The position numbers and the translations under genes are program-made. From Nitrospira sp. (lineage in GTDB: Bacteria > Nitrospirota > Nitrospiria > Nitrospirales > Nitrospiraceae): a stretch of 64,000 bases of DNA. Shown here one piece after another: positions 55,639 to 64,000 of the stretch. Numbering within the stretch: the stretch's first letter is position 1; each line of letters begins with the position of its first letter. Under the pieces are notes generated by a model, which saw nothing but the letters and a program-made list of their open reading frames with translations, searched no databases and had not been told where the DNA came from. Location of the stretch: positions 1 through 64,000 of the forward strand of contig JANDJC010000010.1 of NCBI GenBank assembly GCA_024331045.1, read 5' to 3'.

Positions 55639-55666
55639 CGTCCTTCCTGCTCCGTTCTCTTATCCC

Positions 55667-57334
55667 TCAAAAGCGTGACCCCGTGAGCGACACCTCGGCA
55701 TAGGCCCATGCCGCCCTGAATCGACGCTCGGCCTCGTCCGCTTCGTGGATCCTGCCTTGGGCACGGAGGCTTTGCACGAGCCCCATAAGCGCCCATCCAT
55801 TGTGAGGGTTCTTGGCCAAATCAGCGTGATAGACCGCTTCCGCTTCACTAGGCCATCCCGCCGCCAGCAAGGCCTCCCCCAGATAATGGCGAACGGGAAT
55901 CGGCCAGACAGACAGCTCGGGAGAAGGTATGTGGTCCTCGATCGTCAAGGCCTCCTTCAAGCGCGCAATCGCTTGTGAATAGTTGCCCACTCGCCTCGCA
56001 ATCTCTCCAGCCAACAGCCGTTCGGCAAGGTTGATCATGGCCCGTTCGATCTTGTCCTCGTCTGTTCGAACACGCCCCACTTGCTTCGTTGCGGCGGACA
56101 AGACCACCCATTCCGCTTCCGCCTCCGGCAACCGGTCGGTAGCCGCCAACGCCAACCCCCGCCCTAATCGCCAGATTCCGTGATGCAACCTGAGCTCTTT
56201 GCTGGGAGCTGGCTCACGCAGCAGTTCGTTCCATTGGCCGAACCGAATCATGGACCACAGGGGAGCAGGAAGGTACCATTCCTTCCATTTGGCCCGTTGC
56301 GCCTTGGTCTCCCCGATTAAAGTGGTCAACTGCCGCGCGACCTTCAACGATTCAGCCTTGCGCCCTTCCATCAGCAAGGAAACCCACAAGAAATAGAGAT
56401 GGTGCACAGAGGAAGTCTCGGCATATTCACCGGCCTCGGTTCGCCCACCGAGATATTCTCGATCGACAAGAACAGCGTGTGCATTCCGTTCCGTAGCCTC
56501 GTGATATCGCCCAAGCCGCATGTAGATGTGAGCCGGCATGTGAAGGAGGTGACCGGCGCCCGGCATGAGTCTCGGCAACCGTTCGGCACAAGTCAACGCC
56601 CGCTCTGGCACCGCGGAGGCCTCCACGGCATGAATGTAATAGTGGCACGCCCCAGGATGGTCGGGAAATCTGGCGAGGACAGCCTCCAGTGTCGAGACCA
56701 TTTCCTCTATTTCCGGTTGTGGCCTTGCGCTCGGCACCCATAAATCCCAGGGCCGCAGATCCATCAGCGCCGCCGCAAAGAGCACACCGGCATCAGCATC
56801 ATGAGGGAAATCCCGCCAGAGCGCCCTCATGGCATCGACATAGGCTCCATCCCCTGTCGTCCTGGCTCCCCTTTTCGAGCCGTAGCGGAGGCTCAGTGCT
56901 TCGATATAGCGCCGTTCGGCCTCGCTTGCATGAGCAAGCCGGGCACGGGCTTGGTGAAGCGCCTCTGCCGCCCTGCGTTCTTGCTCCTTGCTCAATGGCG
57001 TGTTGATATTCGGTCTCAGTGCCAGGGCGATCCCCCAATAGGGCATGGCGGCGGAAGGATCAAGCCGCGCGGCTTCTTCAAATGCCCGCACTGCCTCCTC
57101 ATGGTTAAAGGCATAGACCAGTCGCAGCCCTTGATCAAAATACCGTTGCGCCAGAGCGGATGTCGTCGTCACCGGATGGTGCAGAGTCCCCAGCGTGCTA
57201 GACAGCGGTACAAGGGAGCGGCCAAGATCGGATGATGACTCGAGCGCCGAAGCCGTTTGCCCGATCACGCCAGTCATGATCGAGAGGGCCCAGGCGGCGA
57301 ACGCTCGCCCAGGACTCAGGAGATGCTGGACCAT
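55667..57334 (-). CDS. Exported TPR-repeat protein
   Basis: This is a 555-residue protein with an N-terminal signal-like segment (AFAAWALSIMTGVIGQTASALE). Tetratricopeptide-type helices run through most of the length: ALAQRYFDQGLRLVYAFNHEEAVRAFEEAARLDPSAAMPYWGIAL near residue 60, and the last ones (PSEAEAVYHADLAKNPHNGWALMGLVQSLRAQGRI) near 510. Middle segments such as PDHPGACHYYIHAVEAS and HMPAHIYMRLGRYHEA recur in a bacterial family of unknown function and keep several His residues. A scaffold or sensing role is likely, but no partner is evident. Confidence 0.85.
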   Translation of the reverse strand: MVQHLLSPGRAFAAWALSIMTGVIGQTASALESSSDLGRSLVPLSSTLGTLHHPVTTTSALAQRYFDQGLRLVYAFNHEEAVRAFEEAARLDPSAAMPYWGIALALRPNINTPLSKEQERRAAEALHQARARLAHASEAERRYIEALSLRYGSKRGARTTGDGAYVDAMRALWRDFPHDADAGVLFAAALMDLRPWDLWVPSARPQPEIEEMVSTLEAVLARFPDHPGACHYYIHAVEASAVPERALTCAERLPRLMPGAGHLLHMPAHIYMRLGRYHEATERNAHAVLVDREYLGGRTEAGEYAETSSVHHLYFLWVSLLMEGRKAESLKVARQLTTLIGETKAQRAKWKEWYLPAPLWSMIRFGQWNELLREPAPSKELRLHHGIWRLGRGLALAATDRLPEAEAEWVVLSAATKQVGRVRTDEDKIERAMINLAERLLAGEIARRVGNYSQAIARLKEALTIEDHIPSPELSVWPIPVRHYLGEALLAAGWPSEAEAVYHADLAKNPHNGWALMGLVQSLRAQGRIHEADEAERRFRAAWAYAEVSLTGSRF

Positions 57335-57407
57335 ACAGTCACATAACGAGGGACTGGTACGGGAGGCGACACCCCATTACTCAACTACCCGACTGATGGA
57401 TTGGATG

Positions 57408-58097
57408 CTAGACGTTCAGCGGTAACCACAGTGACTCATTCTTTGTTGCTGCGCTCTTTTCACTTTTGGGGGCTTTGGGCCGCCCCTGCCTACCTGGCCG
57501 AGACTGGACCGCTGGAGAACCGTCCGGCCTCAACGAGGCAGCGTCGGGACACAACGTCTCTATCAGTTGGGCGATCACCCGTTGTTGTGTCGACACGAGA
57601 GACCGTAACTCTTGGATCTGAGAGGCCAACCGCACAATGTCCTGTTGCTGCTGGAGGAGAAAGACGCGCAATTCGGCCACTTCTTCGGGATGAACGAGGG
57701 AAGAACCAGAAGCGAGCTCGGCCGGAACATTCGCCCGAGACGTTTCTTTGCCCTCTCCTCCCTCTCTCATCGGAACCGACGCGTTGTCGTTCACCATGCC
57801 CCTCCCTTCCTCTTCGGCCCCTTCCCTTGTCTGCCCCACAACTTCTTCTGCCACGACATCATCCGGCCCTTTCCGACACTTGTCCCGCGATGCTTCTGAT
57901 GCTTCTCTGGAAACGTCAGACTGTTGGGGGCTCGAGGAAGCGGTGAAGCGCTGGGCGAGCAAACGGGCCAAGGATGTCGCCGCCTCGCCAAGCCGTTCTC
58001 CCAACGGTCGTGTGCCAGAGCGAACCGCCTCAATCTGATCAGGCGGGGGAATGCGACGGATAACATAGATCGGGTCGTCACTGGATCGGTGGGGCAT
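57408..58097 (-). CDS. Hypothetical protein with C-terminal coiled coil
   Basis: I do not recognise this 229-residue protein. It starts MPHRSSDDPIYVIRRIPPPDQI, has a low-complexity, charged middle (about 50-130, many Glu, Ser and Arg), a predicted coiled coil (EEVAELRVFLLQQQQDIVRLASQIQELRSLV, about 135-170) and a basic Pro/Lys-rich tail. The ATG at 58097 has GGAG eight bases upstream. The frame can be extended to a TTG at 58163, which lacks a ribosome-binding site. Confidence 0.65.
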   Translation of the reverse strand: MPHRSSDDPIYVIRRIPPPDQIEAVRSGTRPLGERLGEAATSLARLLAQRFTASSSPQQSDVSREASEASRDKCRKGPDDVVAEEVVGQTREGAEEEGRGMVNDNASVPMREGGEGKETSRANVPAELASGSSLVHPEEVAELRVFLLQQQQDIVRLASQIQELRSLVSTQQRVIAQLIETLCPDAASLRPDGSPAVQSRPGRQGRPKAPKSEKSAATKNESLWLPLNV

Positions 58098-58273
58098 CAG
58101 TCTGGCTCCGGATTGTTCACATGTTGTCCGACTCTCGTCCAGCTCTTCGTAGTGGACGACCAATCCGACCCGGCGATATCAGCGGGATCATTAGAGGGTG
58201 TGTCTACTCCTGCTCGATGGAAGAGTCAAGGGTTTGTTCTTAGATCAGCCCACCGCTGTTGATCGCCCTTTTC

Positions 58274-59662
58274 CTACCATCTGGTCACGCTCGAAAAGTG
58301 GAACCGCGGCAAGATCAAGGCCGGCGTCAACATCTTGCCTGTCTCCGGCGAGAGCGCTTCCAAGGGGACTGTCGCGGCATCGATGTCGCGAAAGACTCGC
58401 AGGGGACTGTCATGGAAGCGGAAATTTTTCACCGGGCACACAAGGTGACCGTTCTCTACCAGGAACGTTCCATCTCGCGTCATGCCCGTCAACGTCAGGT
58501 CACGACGATTGACGGAACGGATATACCAGAAGTTTGTCACGAGGATGGCCCGGTCTATCTGCTTGACCAGATCGCGAATCGTCCCGTATGACGCGCCCTG
58601 GACAGAGAGGATCGGCGCTTCCAACGTGGGAATCTCCTTGATGCCACAGGCTTGAGCGGTGAAGCGGTCATAGGAGAGTTGCTGTAAACAGCCAGCATCG
58701 ATCCACCTGGACGGAGCGCTCGGCAACCCTTCTTGAGTAAACCCGACGCCGAGCAAGTCGGGATGGTCCGGTGCATTGCTCAAGGTGAGGCGCTGGTCCA
58801 CAATGGGTTTGCCCATCTGTCCTGTGACCGGGCTGGTCCCCTTCGTATAGGACTTGGCATCAAGGGCTTGGATGAGCCAGAACCAGAGTCCCGCCACCGC
58901 AGCTGGTTCAAGGATGACCGGGTACTCTCCGGGCGGCAATTCCCTGGCGTCGCGGTTCCGCTTGGCCTTATCAATGGCCGCCAAGGTCCGTTCTTGAATC
59001 CTTAGATGATCGATCGACCGGTGAGAAGCGGCACTCCATCCGGTACCCATCGATCCGGTTCCAATCGAGTCTGACCCTGGGAGGGCGGTCGTGTCACCAG
59101 TGTGAACCGTGATGCTAAACTCTGCCTCCGTTCTCATTTCATAACCGAACAGACCATTGTCTGCCGCCACACCAATTGCGGCGACCGATGACGACACAAT
59201 CCCGGCTCCCATCAGATTTTCCATCCGACAGAGGCCAATAGCCTCGTTCGCATACTCAAGACGGCGGGTCGGGCCAGCGGCGATCGTTTCCGCCCGCGCT
59301 GTTTCCCTGGGGGGAAATGGGCAAGGGGCCGGCGGTGGGAGATATTCCGGATCCTCAGGGGCTACACGAGCAATGCGCTCAGCCCGCGCCACCATGTTTC
59401 GAACAGCGCCGGCGGTGAAATCCGTCGTGGAAGCCGTGCCATGTCGATGACCAAACGACACCCGCGCCGTCAGCAGCCCGCGCCGCCGATCAACGTTTTG
59501 AATCACGCGATTGTTGGCGAATCTCGTGGTGCCGGACTGTTCATCCTGGAGGGTCACCACGGTATGGTCACCCGACGAGCAGGCGAGAATCACATCGACC
59601 AAAAAACGAAACTCCTCTCGGCTTGTCATCTTGGGCCACGGCTTTGCGGAGGGCTGGCTCAC
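58274..59662 (-). CDS. tldE: TldE/PmbA-type subunit of the TldD/E protease
   Basis: It is the non-catalytic partner of TldD; the heterodimer cleaves peptides and matures some ribosomally made peptides. The 462-residue protein shows the PmbA pattern: SGTTRFANNRVIQNVDRRRGLLTARVSFGHRHG, FTAGAVRNMVARAERIARVAPEDPEYLPPP, AAVAGLWFWLIQALDAKSYTKGTS and RDLTLTGMTRDGTFLVENG. No HExxxH is present. GTG 59662 overlaps the tldD stop (GTGA) and has GGAG ahead of it, so it is preferred to the in-frame ATG at 59629 or the longest frame. Confidence 0.9.
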   Translation of the reverse strand: MSQPSAKPWPKMTSREEFRFLVDVILACSSGDHTVVTLQDEQSGTTRFANNRVIQNVDRRRGLLTARVSFGHRHGTASTTDFTAGAVRNMVARAERIARVAPEDPEYLPPPAPCPFPPRETARAETIAAGPTRRLEYANEAIGLCRMENLMGAGIVSSSVAAIGVAADNGLFGYEMRTEAEFSITVHTGDTTALPGSDSIGTGSMGTGWSAASHRSIDHLRIQERTLAAIDKAKRNRDARELPPGEYPVILEPAAVAGLWFWLIQALDAKSYTKGTSPVTGQMGKPIVDQRLTLSNAPDHPDLLGVGFTQEGLPSAPSRWIDAGCLQQLSYDRFTAQACGIKEIPTLEAPILSVQGASYGTIRDLVKQIDRAILVTNFWYIRSVNRRDLTLTGMTRDGTFLVENGHLVCPVKNFRFHDSPLRVFRDIDAATVPLEALSPETGKMLTPALILPRFHFSSVTRW

Positions 59663-61116
59663 AGTCCCTCTCCTCCCCTGATCACATGCACCCGTCGAAA
59701 CAAGGCGGGGGACGCTGCATGGGTCATCCAGCCCGACTGCACTGGCTGCCCCTTGCCGCAGGTGATGAACCCGTACCGACGTCGGTGGGACCAATTTGCC
59801 ACACCGTCGCATTTACCCCAAAACTCCGGCGTGATACCCTGATAGATGACGTCGCGCACCATATGGGTGCGCCGTCCGTTTTCAATCAACCAGAAAGCGT
59901 CGCCGCCAAATTGAAAATTGTATCGGTATTGATCGATGCTGTAGGAGCCGTGCCCTTCGATGTAAAGCCCGCGCTTGACATCCGCGATCAGCTGGTCCAG
60001 CGAAGCGGTGCCAGGGACCAGTCCGAGATTGGCAATGCGGACAATCGGGATACTTCCCCATCCCTCGGCCCGATTGGATCCGCGCGACCGTGCTTCACCA
60101 ATCTTGGGCGCCACTTCGCGACTCGTCGCGTAGCCGACGAAGATCCCCTCGCGGACCACATCCCATCGCTGACACTGGACTCCGTCATCATCATAGCCGG
60201 TCGCGGCAAGCGTCCCTGGTTCTGTGTTGTCCGCCACAAGCGTGACGTGTGAGGAGCCGAATTGAAAGGTGCCCAGCTTCTCTGGCGTCAGAAAGGTCGT
60301 GCCGGCGTAATTGGCCTCGTAGCCGAGAGCACGATCCAATTCCGTCGGATGGCCGCACGATTCGTGAATGGTCAGCGACAAATGTTCTGGATCGAGAACC
60401 AGATCATAGACACCGCCATCGACGGCCGGCGCGCGAACCTTTTCGACAGCTTCATGCGCTACACGAATCGCCTCTTCCGGCCAACACGTTTCTTCGATCA
60501 ATTCATAGCCTTGGCGAAGATACGGCAGATTGAACGAGCGGGTAGCAAACCGCCCCTCGAAGACGGCTGTCGCGCTAATCGAGCCGTTCACGGCCATGAG
60601 ATCGAAATCCAGCACCGTACCTTCCGTGGATTGGAACCGTTTGCGATCGCGACACCACCAGAGTTCAGCCGTGCTTCGAACAATGTCCGCCCTCTGGTGG
60701 ACCACCTCCATCATCTCCTGGAGCAGACCAGTCTTTTGACCCAGCGGGATCGCCTGAGGGTCGATCCTAAAAGAGGTGGCCACCCGATCGCGATGGACCG
60801 GCTCTTCGGCCAACCGGACCTTCTCGGTGGCGATCGACGCTGCCTGTTTGGCAAGCTCCACAGCCAGATCCGCCACGCGGGGGACATCCTCCAACGACAG
60901 GACTGAGCTGGCCGCAAACCCCCACGCCCCATGGTAGAGGACCCGAACGCCGAATCCGCTGTCCTCATCGTTGGAAATCGACGCAATGCGGCGATCTTCG
61001 CCTGTGATCTGCTCGACAACGCGGTGTTGGATGCGGATGTCACCATAGTCGGCGCCGGATCGGCGCACCCGGGCCAGCGCGAGATCAGCCAATTCTTCCC
61101 ATGTTTGAGATCCCAT
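59659..61116 (-). CDS. tldD: Metalloprotease TldD
   Basis: It is the catalytic zinc subunit. The 485-residue protein has the HExxxH motif HESCGH at residues 251-256, a third ligand cysteine in a later segment, and typical sequences EDSGFGVRVLYHGAWGFAASSVLS, GVYDLVLDPEHLSL and RSRGSNRAEGWGSIPIVR. It is coupled to tldE by an overlapping GTGA. No small precursor peptide gene is visible next to the pair, so the substrate is unknown. Confidence 0.95.
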   Translation of the reverse strand: MGSQTWEELADLALARVRRSGADYGDIRIQHRVVEQITGEDRRIASISNDEDSGFGVRVLYHGAWGFAASSVLSLEDVPRVADLAVELAKQAASIATEKVRLAEEPVHRDRVATSFRIDPQAIPLGQKTGLLQEMMEVVHQRADIVRSTAELWWCRDRKRFQSTEGTVLDFDLMAVNGSISATAVFEGRFATRSFNLPYLRQGYELIEETCWPEEAIRVAHEAVEKVRAPAVDGGVYDLVLDPEHLSLTIHESCGHPTELDRALGYEANYAGTTFLTPEKLGTFQFGSSHVTLVADNTEPGTLAATGYDDDGVQCQRWDVVREGIFVGYATSREVAPKIGEARSRGSNRAEGWGSIPIVRIANLGLVPGTASLDQLIADVKRGLYIEGHGSYSIDQYRYNFQFGGDAFWLIENGRRTHMVRDVIYQGITPEFWGKCDGVANWSHRRRYGFITCGKGQPVQSGWMTHAASPALFRRVHVIRGGEGL

Positions 61117-61542
61117 CGTGATGCCCTGACCAAACCACTCCGGCGGTCGAATCGGAACGATAGCTCAGTATACCAGGTCACATCCTCAGGGGAGTGACAG
61201 GCTTAGTAGGGGGTCAAACACCGTCGCAATGCTGAGCACACTCCGTGGAGAGAACATGGAGGGTCTGCGAGCAGCAGCCACCTGTCCCGCCCAGACCATG
61301 CAGTTTATGACAGCTCCTTCACTTCGCTCGGGAAGAGATCTCCGCCAGCCTGACCCCTCTTCATATTGGAGCGCACCGCGAGCATACCGCGTAAGGAATG
61401 CCGCCAGAGGGAGTGGGCCCTGGCAACGTCACCAACTGATGGCCTGATGGCACATGACTAACCTCATCACGGGGTGACTCGCTCAACACGGTATGAATCA
61501 CGCGGCACAGACAACGGCACAGCGTGGGAGAAGAAACCGGCT
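61117..61542. other. Non-coding gap between hpnR-like gene and tldD
   Basis: No supported gene. A 72-codon plus-strand frame (61229-61447) has no ribosome-binding site. There is no obvious terminator hairpin for tldD or strong promoter. Confidence 0.5.
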
Positions 61543-63093
61543 TCAGATGCTCGTTCCCGTGCGGGTGGCCTCCACGAACTGTTCGCTGGACTCATCCAAC
61601 GCCCGCCCTTTGCGACCCTTGGCGGGAAGGATGAACAACTGTTTGGGATCAATGGCCTTAGCCTCTCGCGGAGCCACGGGAAGCTTCATTTCATACTTCA
61701 CAGGCCGTTGATGGTCGGCAAGTTGGAGCTTGGGGTTATACACGCTGTTGAACTTCCACAGCATCTTGATGAAGTTCGTCTGTCCCCGCAGCAGATGGCC
61801 CATGGCGATTTTGGCGGTGCTCTTCAGAGCGGCCCAGCCCAAATGTTTCTTGTTCAGCACCTGCTGCGTCTTCACCAACTCTTCGTAGAATTCAGGCAGC
61901 GGCAGCTTGGTCGGCAAGACAGCATGCTGGATGTCGAATAATCGGTAGTCCCGCGTTTGAATCTTCCGCGCTTCGGTATACCAACTTTCTGTGCCAGGAT
62001 AGGGAGTATTGACACTGATGTTGACGATTTCTGGGATCTCCAGGCACCACTGGCGTATCACTTCAAACCGCCGCCGATCCCAATCGGGATCGGCAATGAT
62101 ATTAATCGCCACGGTGATACCGAGGGAACGAGCAAATTCCAATGCCTCAAAATTCTTCCCCAGCGAGATGCGTTTGCGGTGCATCTTCAGGCCTTCCTCA
62201 TCGATCGCTTCCACCCCCAAAAACATGTACTGGAGGCCGATCTGCTTCCAAAATTGGAAGACCTCTTTGTTCCGGAGCAAGACATCGCCCCGCGTCTCCA
62301 GATAGAATTGTTTTTTGATCCCGCGCCGGGCGACGGCTTCGCCGATCTCCAACCCCTGTTTGGCTTGAATGAACGCCACGTCATCAACCAAGAAGATACC
62401 GGGTTCTTGAATCTGCTCTAACTCCTCAACCGCCTTCTCCGTGCTGACCATCCGATAACTACGGCCGTAAAACGTCCACGCGCTGCAAAAGGAGCAGTCC
62501 CACGGGCAGCCCCGTGCAAACTCGATGGACGCACAGGGATCGAGGACCCCGATAAAGTACTTACGCCGGTTCCGAAGCAGGTCGCGGGCCGGACGCACCT
62601 CGTCCAGGTTTTCGACGAACTGCGGGGGCGGCCCCTCCCCATCGAGGGTCACGACGCCGGCAATCTTGGTGATGGCCTTGCGATCATGCTCCACGGCCTC
62701 GACCAGCTTGGGGGCCGCTGCTTCCCCTTCACCTTTGAGCACGCAATCGATCGCCCCATTGGCATGTTCCAAAAATTCCTGGGCCACGAACGAGGCACTA
62801 TGGCCTCCCACAAAGACAAAGGAGTTCGGCAGAATGGTCTTCGTTAACTTGGCCAGGTCCACCACCTCGGGCACGTTCGCGAGGTAATTACACCCAAAGG
62901 CCACAACGTCCGGTTTCCAGGACCGGATCAATGCCTCATAGTCTTTCCAGGTATCCGCCTGCAGGTCGATTAACCGGACCTCATGGCCCGCCTGCCGAAC
63001 CGCCTGAGCAACCATTTCCAGACCGAGTGGTTCCAGACGGAGATAGATCTTTGTGTACATCAACGGACCGGGATGAACCGCGAGGAACTTCAT
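61543..63093 (-). CDS. hpnR: B12-binding radical SAM protein, HpnR-like hopanoid C-3 methylase
   Basis: The 516-residue protein has an N-terminal cobalamin-binding Rossmann domain (EPLGLEMVAQAVRQAGHEVRLIDLQ; no DxHxxG) and a radical SAM domain with the CX3CX2C cluster Cys196, Cys200 and Cys203 in ARGCPWDCSFCSAW, followed by a C-terminal alpha-helical region. The opening MKFLAVHPGPLMYTKIYLRLEPLGLE closely fits the HpnR family, which methylates the C-3 position of hopanoids and produces 3-methylhopanes. No hopanoid biosynthesis gene is nearby. HpnP-like and other B12 radical SAM methylases are alternatives. Confidence 0.85.
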   Translation of the reverse strand: MKFLAVHPGPLMYTKIYLRLEPLGLEMVAQAVRQAGHEVRLIDLQADTWKDYEALIRSWKPDVVAFGCNYLANVPEVVDLAKLTKTILPNSFVFVGGHSASFVAQEFLEHANGAIDCVLKGEGEAAAPKLVEAVEHDRKAITKIAGVVTLDGEGPPPQFVENLDEVRPARDLLRNRRKYFIGVLDPCASIEFARGCPWDCSFCSAWTFYGRSYRMVSTEKAVEELEQIQEPGIFLVDDVAFIQAKQGLEIGEAVARRGIKKQFYLETRGDVLLRNKEVFQFWKQIGLQYMFLGVEAIDEEGLKMHRKRISLGKNFEALEFARSLGITVAINIIADPDWDRRRFEVIRQWCLEIPEIVNISVNTPYPGTESWYTEARKIQTRDYRLFDIQHAVLPTKLPLPEFYEELVKTQQVLNKKHLGWAALKSTAKIAMGHLLRGQTNFIKMLWKFNSVYNPKLQLADHQRPVKYEMKLPVAPREAKAIDPKQLFILPAKGRKGRALDESSEQFVEATRTGTSI

Positions 63094-63541
63094 ACCCTCA
63101 ACCCTCCTCGTCTGCGCAACGTGCAGCCTGCATCCCCCATCATCAGGATGGACGGATCACGATGCCGGGCCGATCGGCCAGATGACCATGGCGAAACACC
63201 TGACGCGGCGGGGCATTGTGACAGAACGACCGGGTAGGTTCAAGGCGGAACCGCCTCTGAAACCGGCGAGGCGGCAGGGGCACGGGGCAAACTGCCGGGA
63301 GCCAAGGTTTCCTTCTGTCTTGTCCGACTCCGGCGCCAACACCGCCTTAGACATGACCGCCAGGTCCAGCTCCGAGGCTACGGGATCTCGCACTGAGGCG
63401 AACACTGCGCGGGAGCCTTCTGAACGTGCAAGAGGCTCCCTGTCAACGAGGGCGAGTTCAACGGAGAATGGAACCGTTTCTGCACGGCCGAGGTGGCACA
63501 AGACACTGCCTAGGCAGAAGCCCCCAAAAAGCCGGGCCTCC
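63094..63541. other. Non-coding gap
   Basis: Two opposed overlapping frames (63157-63501 minus, 63182-63634 plus) cover the gap, but both are low-complexity and lack ribosome-binding sites. I do not accept either. No terminator with a T-tract is obvious. Confidence 0.5.
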
Positions 63542-64000
63542 TCAAGTGTGATTCAGGGTATGACGCTTCAACTGGACGACGAGGTAGAGCACGATGAGGA
63601 GATTCAGCAGCAGCACGCCGACTCTGAGGATTGAGACCCTTTCGATCACTTCATACACCTCAAACGGAACGAACAGACTCGTCGAGACCACCGTGAGATA
63701 CGCAGCCCAGGACCGTTCAAACCAGAGCCCGATTCCTTCCACCAAGAACAGGCCCGCATAGCCCAGACTGACAAGGCTTGCGACGAGCACGCTGTGGGGT
63801 TGGAGAGCATCTATCCGCAGCACCAGCGCGTGGATGATCCGCGAGTCGGCGTTCAGGTGCAGCGCCTCGATCAGCCGGGAGAACAACGTTGCCAGATCCG
63901 CGTGCATCAATTCGAGCAGGCCCAACCCGACCATGAGCAACAACAGGCCTTTCACGACCTTGAACAGGGCGATCACGACGAGGCCGGTCTGATGAGAGTG
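63542..64000 (-). CDS. DUF2127 membrane protein, probably 5'-truncated by the window edge
   Basis: This is an integral membrane protein with about four hydrophobic segments (IALFKVVKGLLLLMVGLGLLEL, SVLVASLVSLGYAGLFLVEGIGLW, AAYLTVVSTSLFVPFEVYEVIE and ILRVGVLLLNLLIVLYLVVQL). It fits the DUF2127 family, whose function is unknown. A GTG at 63976 could be the start, but the frame stays open to base 64000 (HSHQTGLVVIALFK), and family members usually have residues before IALFK, so the true start probably lies beyond the window. Confidence 0.8.
   Translation of the reverse strand, partial: HSHQTGLVVIALFKVVKGLLLLMVGLGLLELMHADLATLFSRLIEALHLNADSRIIHALVLRIDALQPHSVLVASLVSLGYAGLFLVEGIGLWFERSWAAYLTVVSTSLFVPFEVYEVIERVSILRVGVLLLNLLIVLYLVVQLKRHTLNHT

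Noticed and set aside
63182-63634. 150-codon plus-strand frame near the window end
   Set aside because: Low-complexity, overlaps the DUF2127 gene antisense and an opposing frame; no ribosome-binding site.

Overview
The window looks like a chromosomal segment of a Nitrospira-type bacterium (Nitrospirota), probably a complete ammonia oxidiser (comammox). The main reason is a stand-alone ammonia monooxygenase subunit C gene (amoC, about 18.3-19.1 kb) set among ordinary housekeeping genes. Other hints are a nitrosocyanin-like copper protein, an HpnR-type hopanoid methylase and assimilatory sulfate reduction. The genus is inferred from protein style and gene content, not from a database search. 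I see no insertion sequence, prophage or CRISPR array.

Layout. 0-6.4 kb (minus): a sulfate-assimilation operon, read Rrf2 regulator -> sulfite reductase fused to a TusA domain -> APS reductase -> TrpD2-like protein -> cysD -> cysN (cut by the window edge), with a palindrome over the predicted start of transcription. 6.5-11 kb (plus): a Fis-type regulator, tRNA-Val, then thrS-infC-rpmI-rplT; infC appears to start at AUC. 11.2-17.7 kb (minus): fmt-rsmB-rpe-pheS-pheT, where both PheRS subunits are of archaeal/eukaryotic type. Initiator tRNA-fMet lies divergently next to fmt. 18.2-20 kb: amoC with its own promoter, 5' leader and terminator, and codon use unlike its neighbours. 20-26 kb (minus): alaC-hom-thrC-apgM-like-lysC, a threonine/methionine/lysine branch operon with no ThrB but a degenerate phosphoglycerate-mutase-like protein.

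26.4-32.4 kb (plus): pdxJ, nnr, tsaE, a LapA-like membrane protein and mutS. 32.4-33.7 kb (minus): two exported proteins of unknown function. 34.2-44.3 kb (minus): rimP-nusA-infB-DUF503-rbfA-truB-rpsO-pnp-M16 protease, the classic transcription/translation cluster. 44.4-48.7 kb: a D-amino-acid aminotransferase, a chagasin-like inhibitor, a Rieske protein, a DUF192 protein, a 2[4Fe-4S] ferredoxin, the exported cupredoxin and a lipoprotein. 48.9-64 kb: a CBS protein, a MEKHLA protein, leuCD, an aminotransferase, exported MsrA, a LOG-like protein, a TPR protein, the TldD/TldE protease pair, HpnR and a DUF2127 membrane protein.

The observations most worth following up are the amoC singleton and its leader, the archaeal-type PheRS, the ApgM-like protein that has lost active-site residues in the threonine operon, the sulfite reductase-TusA fusion with a TrpD2-like partner, the AUC-initiated infC and the nitrosocyanin-like cupredoxin.
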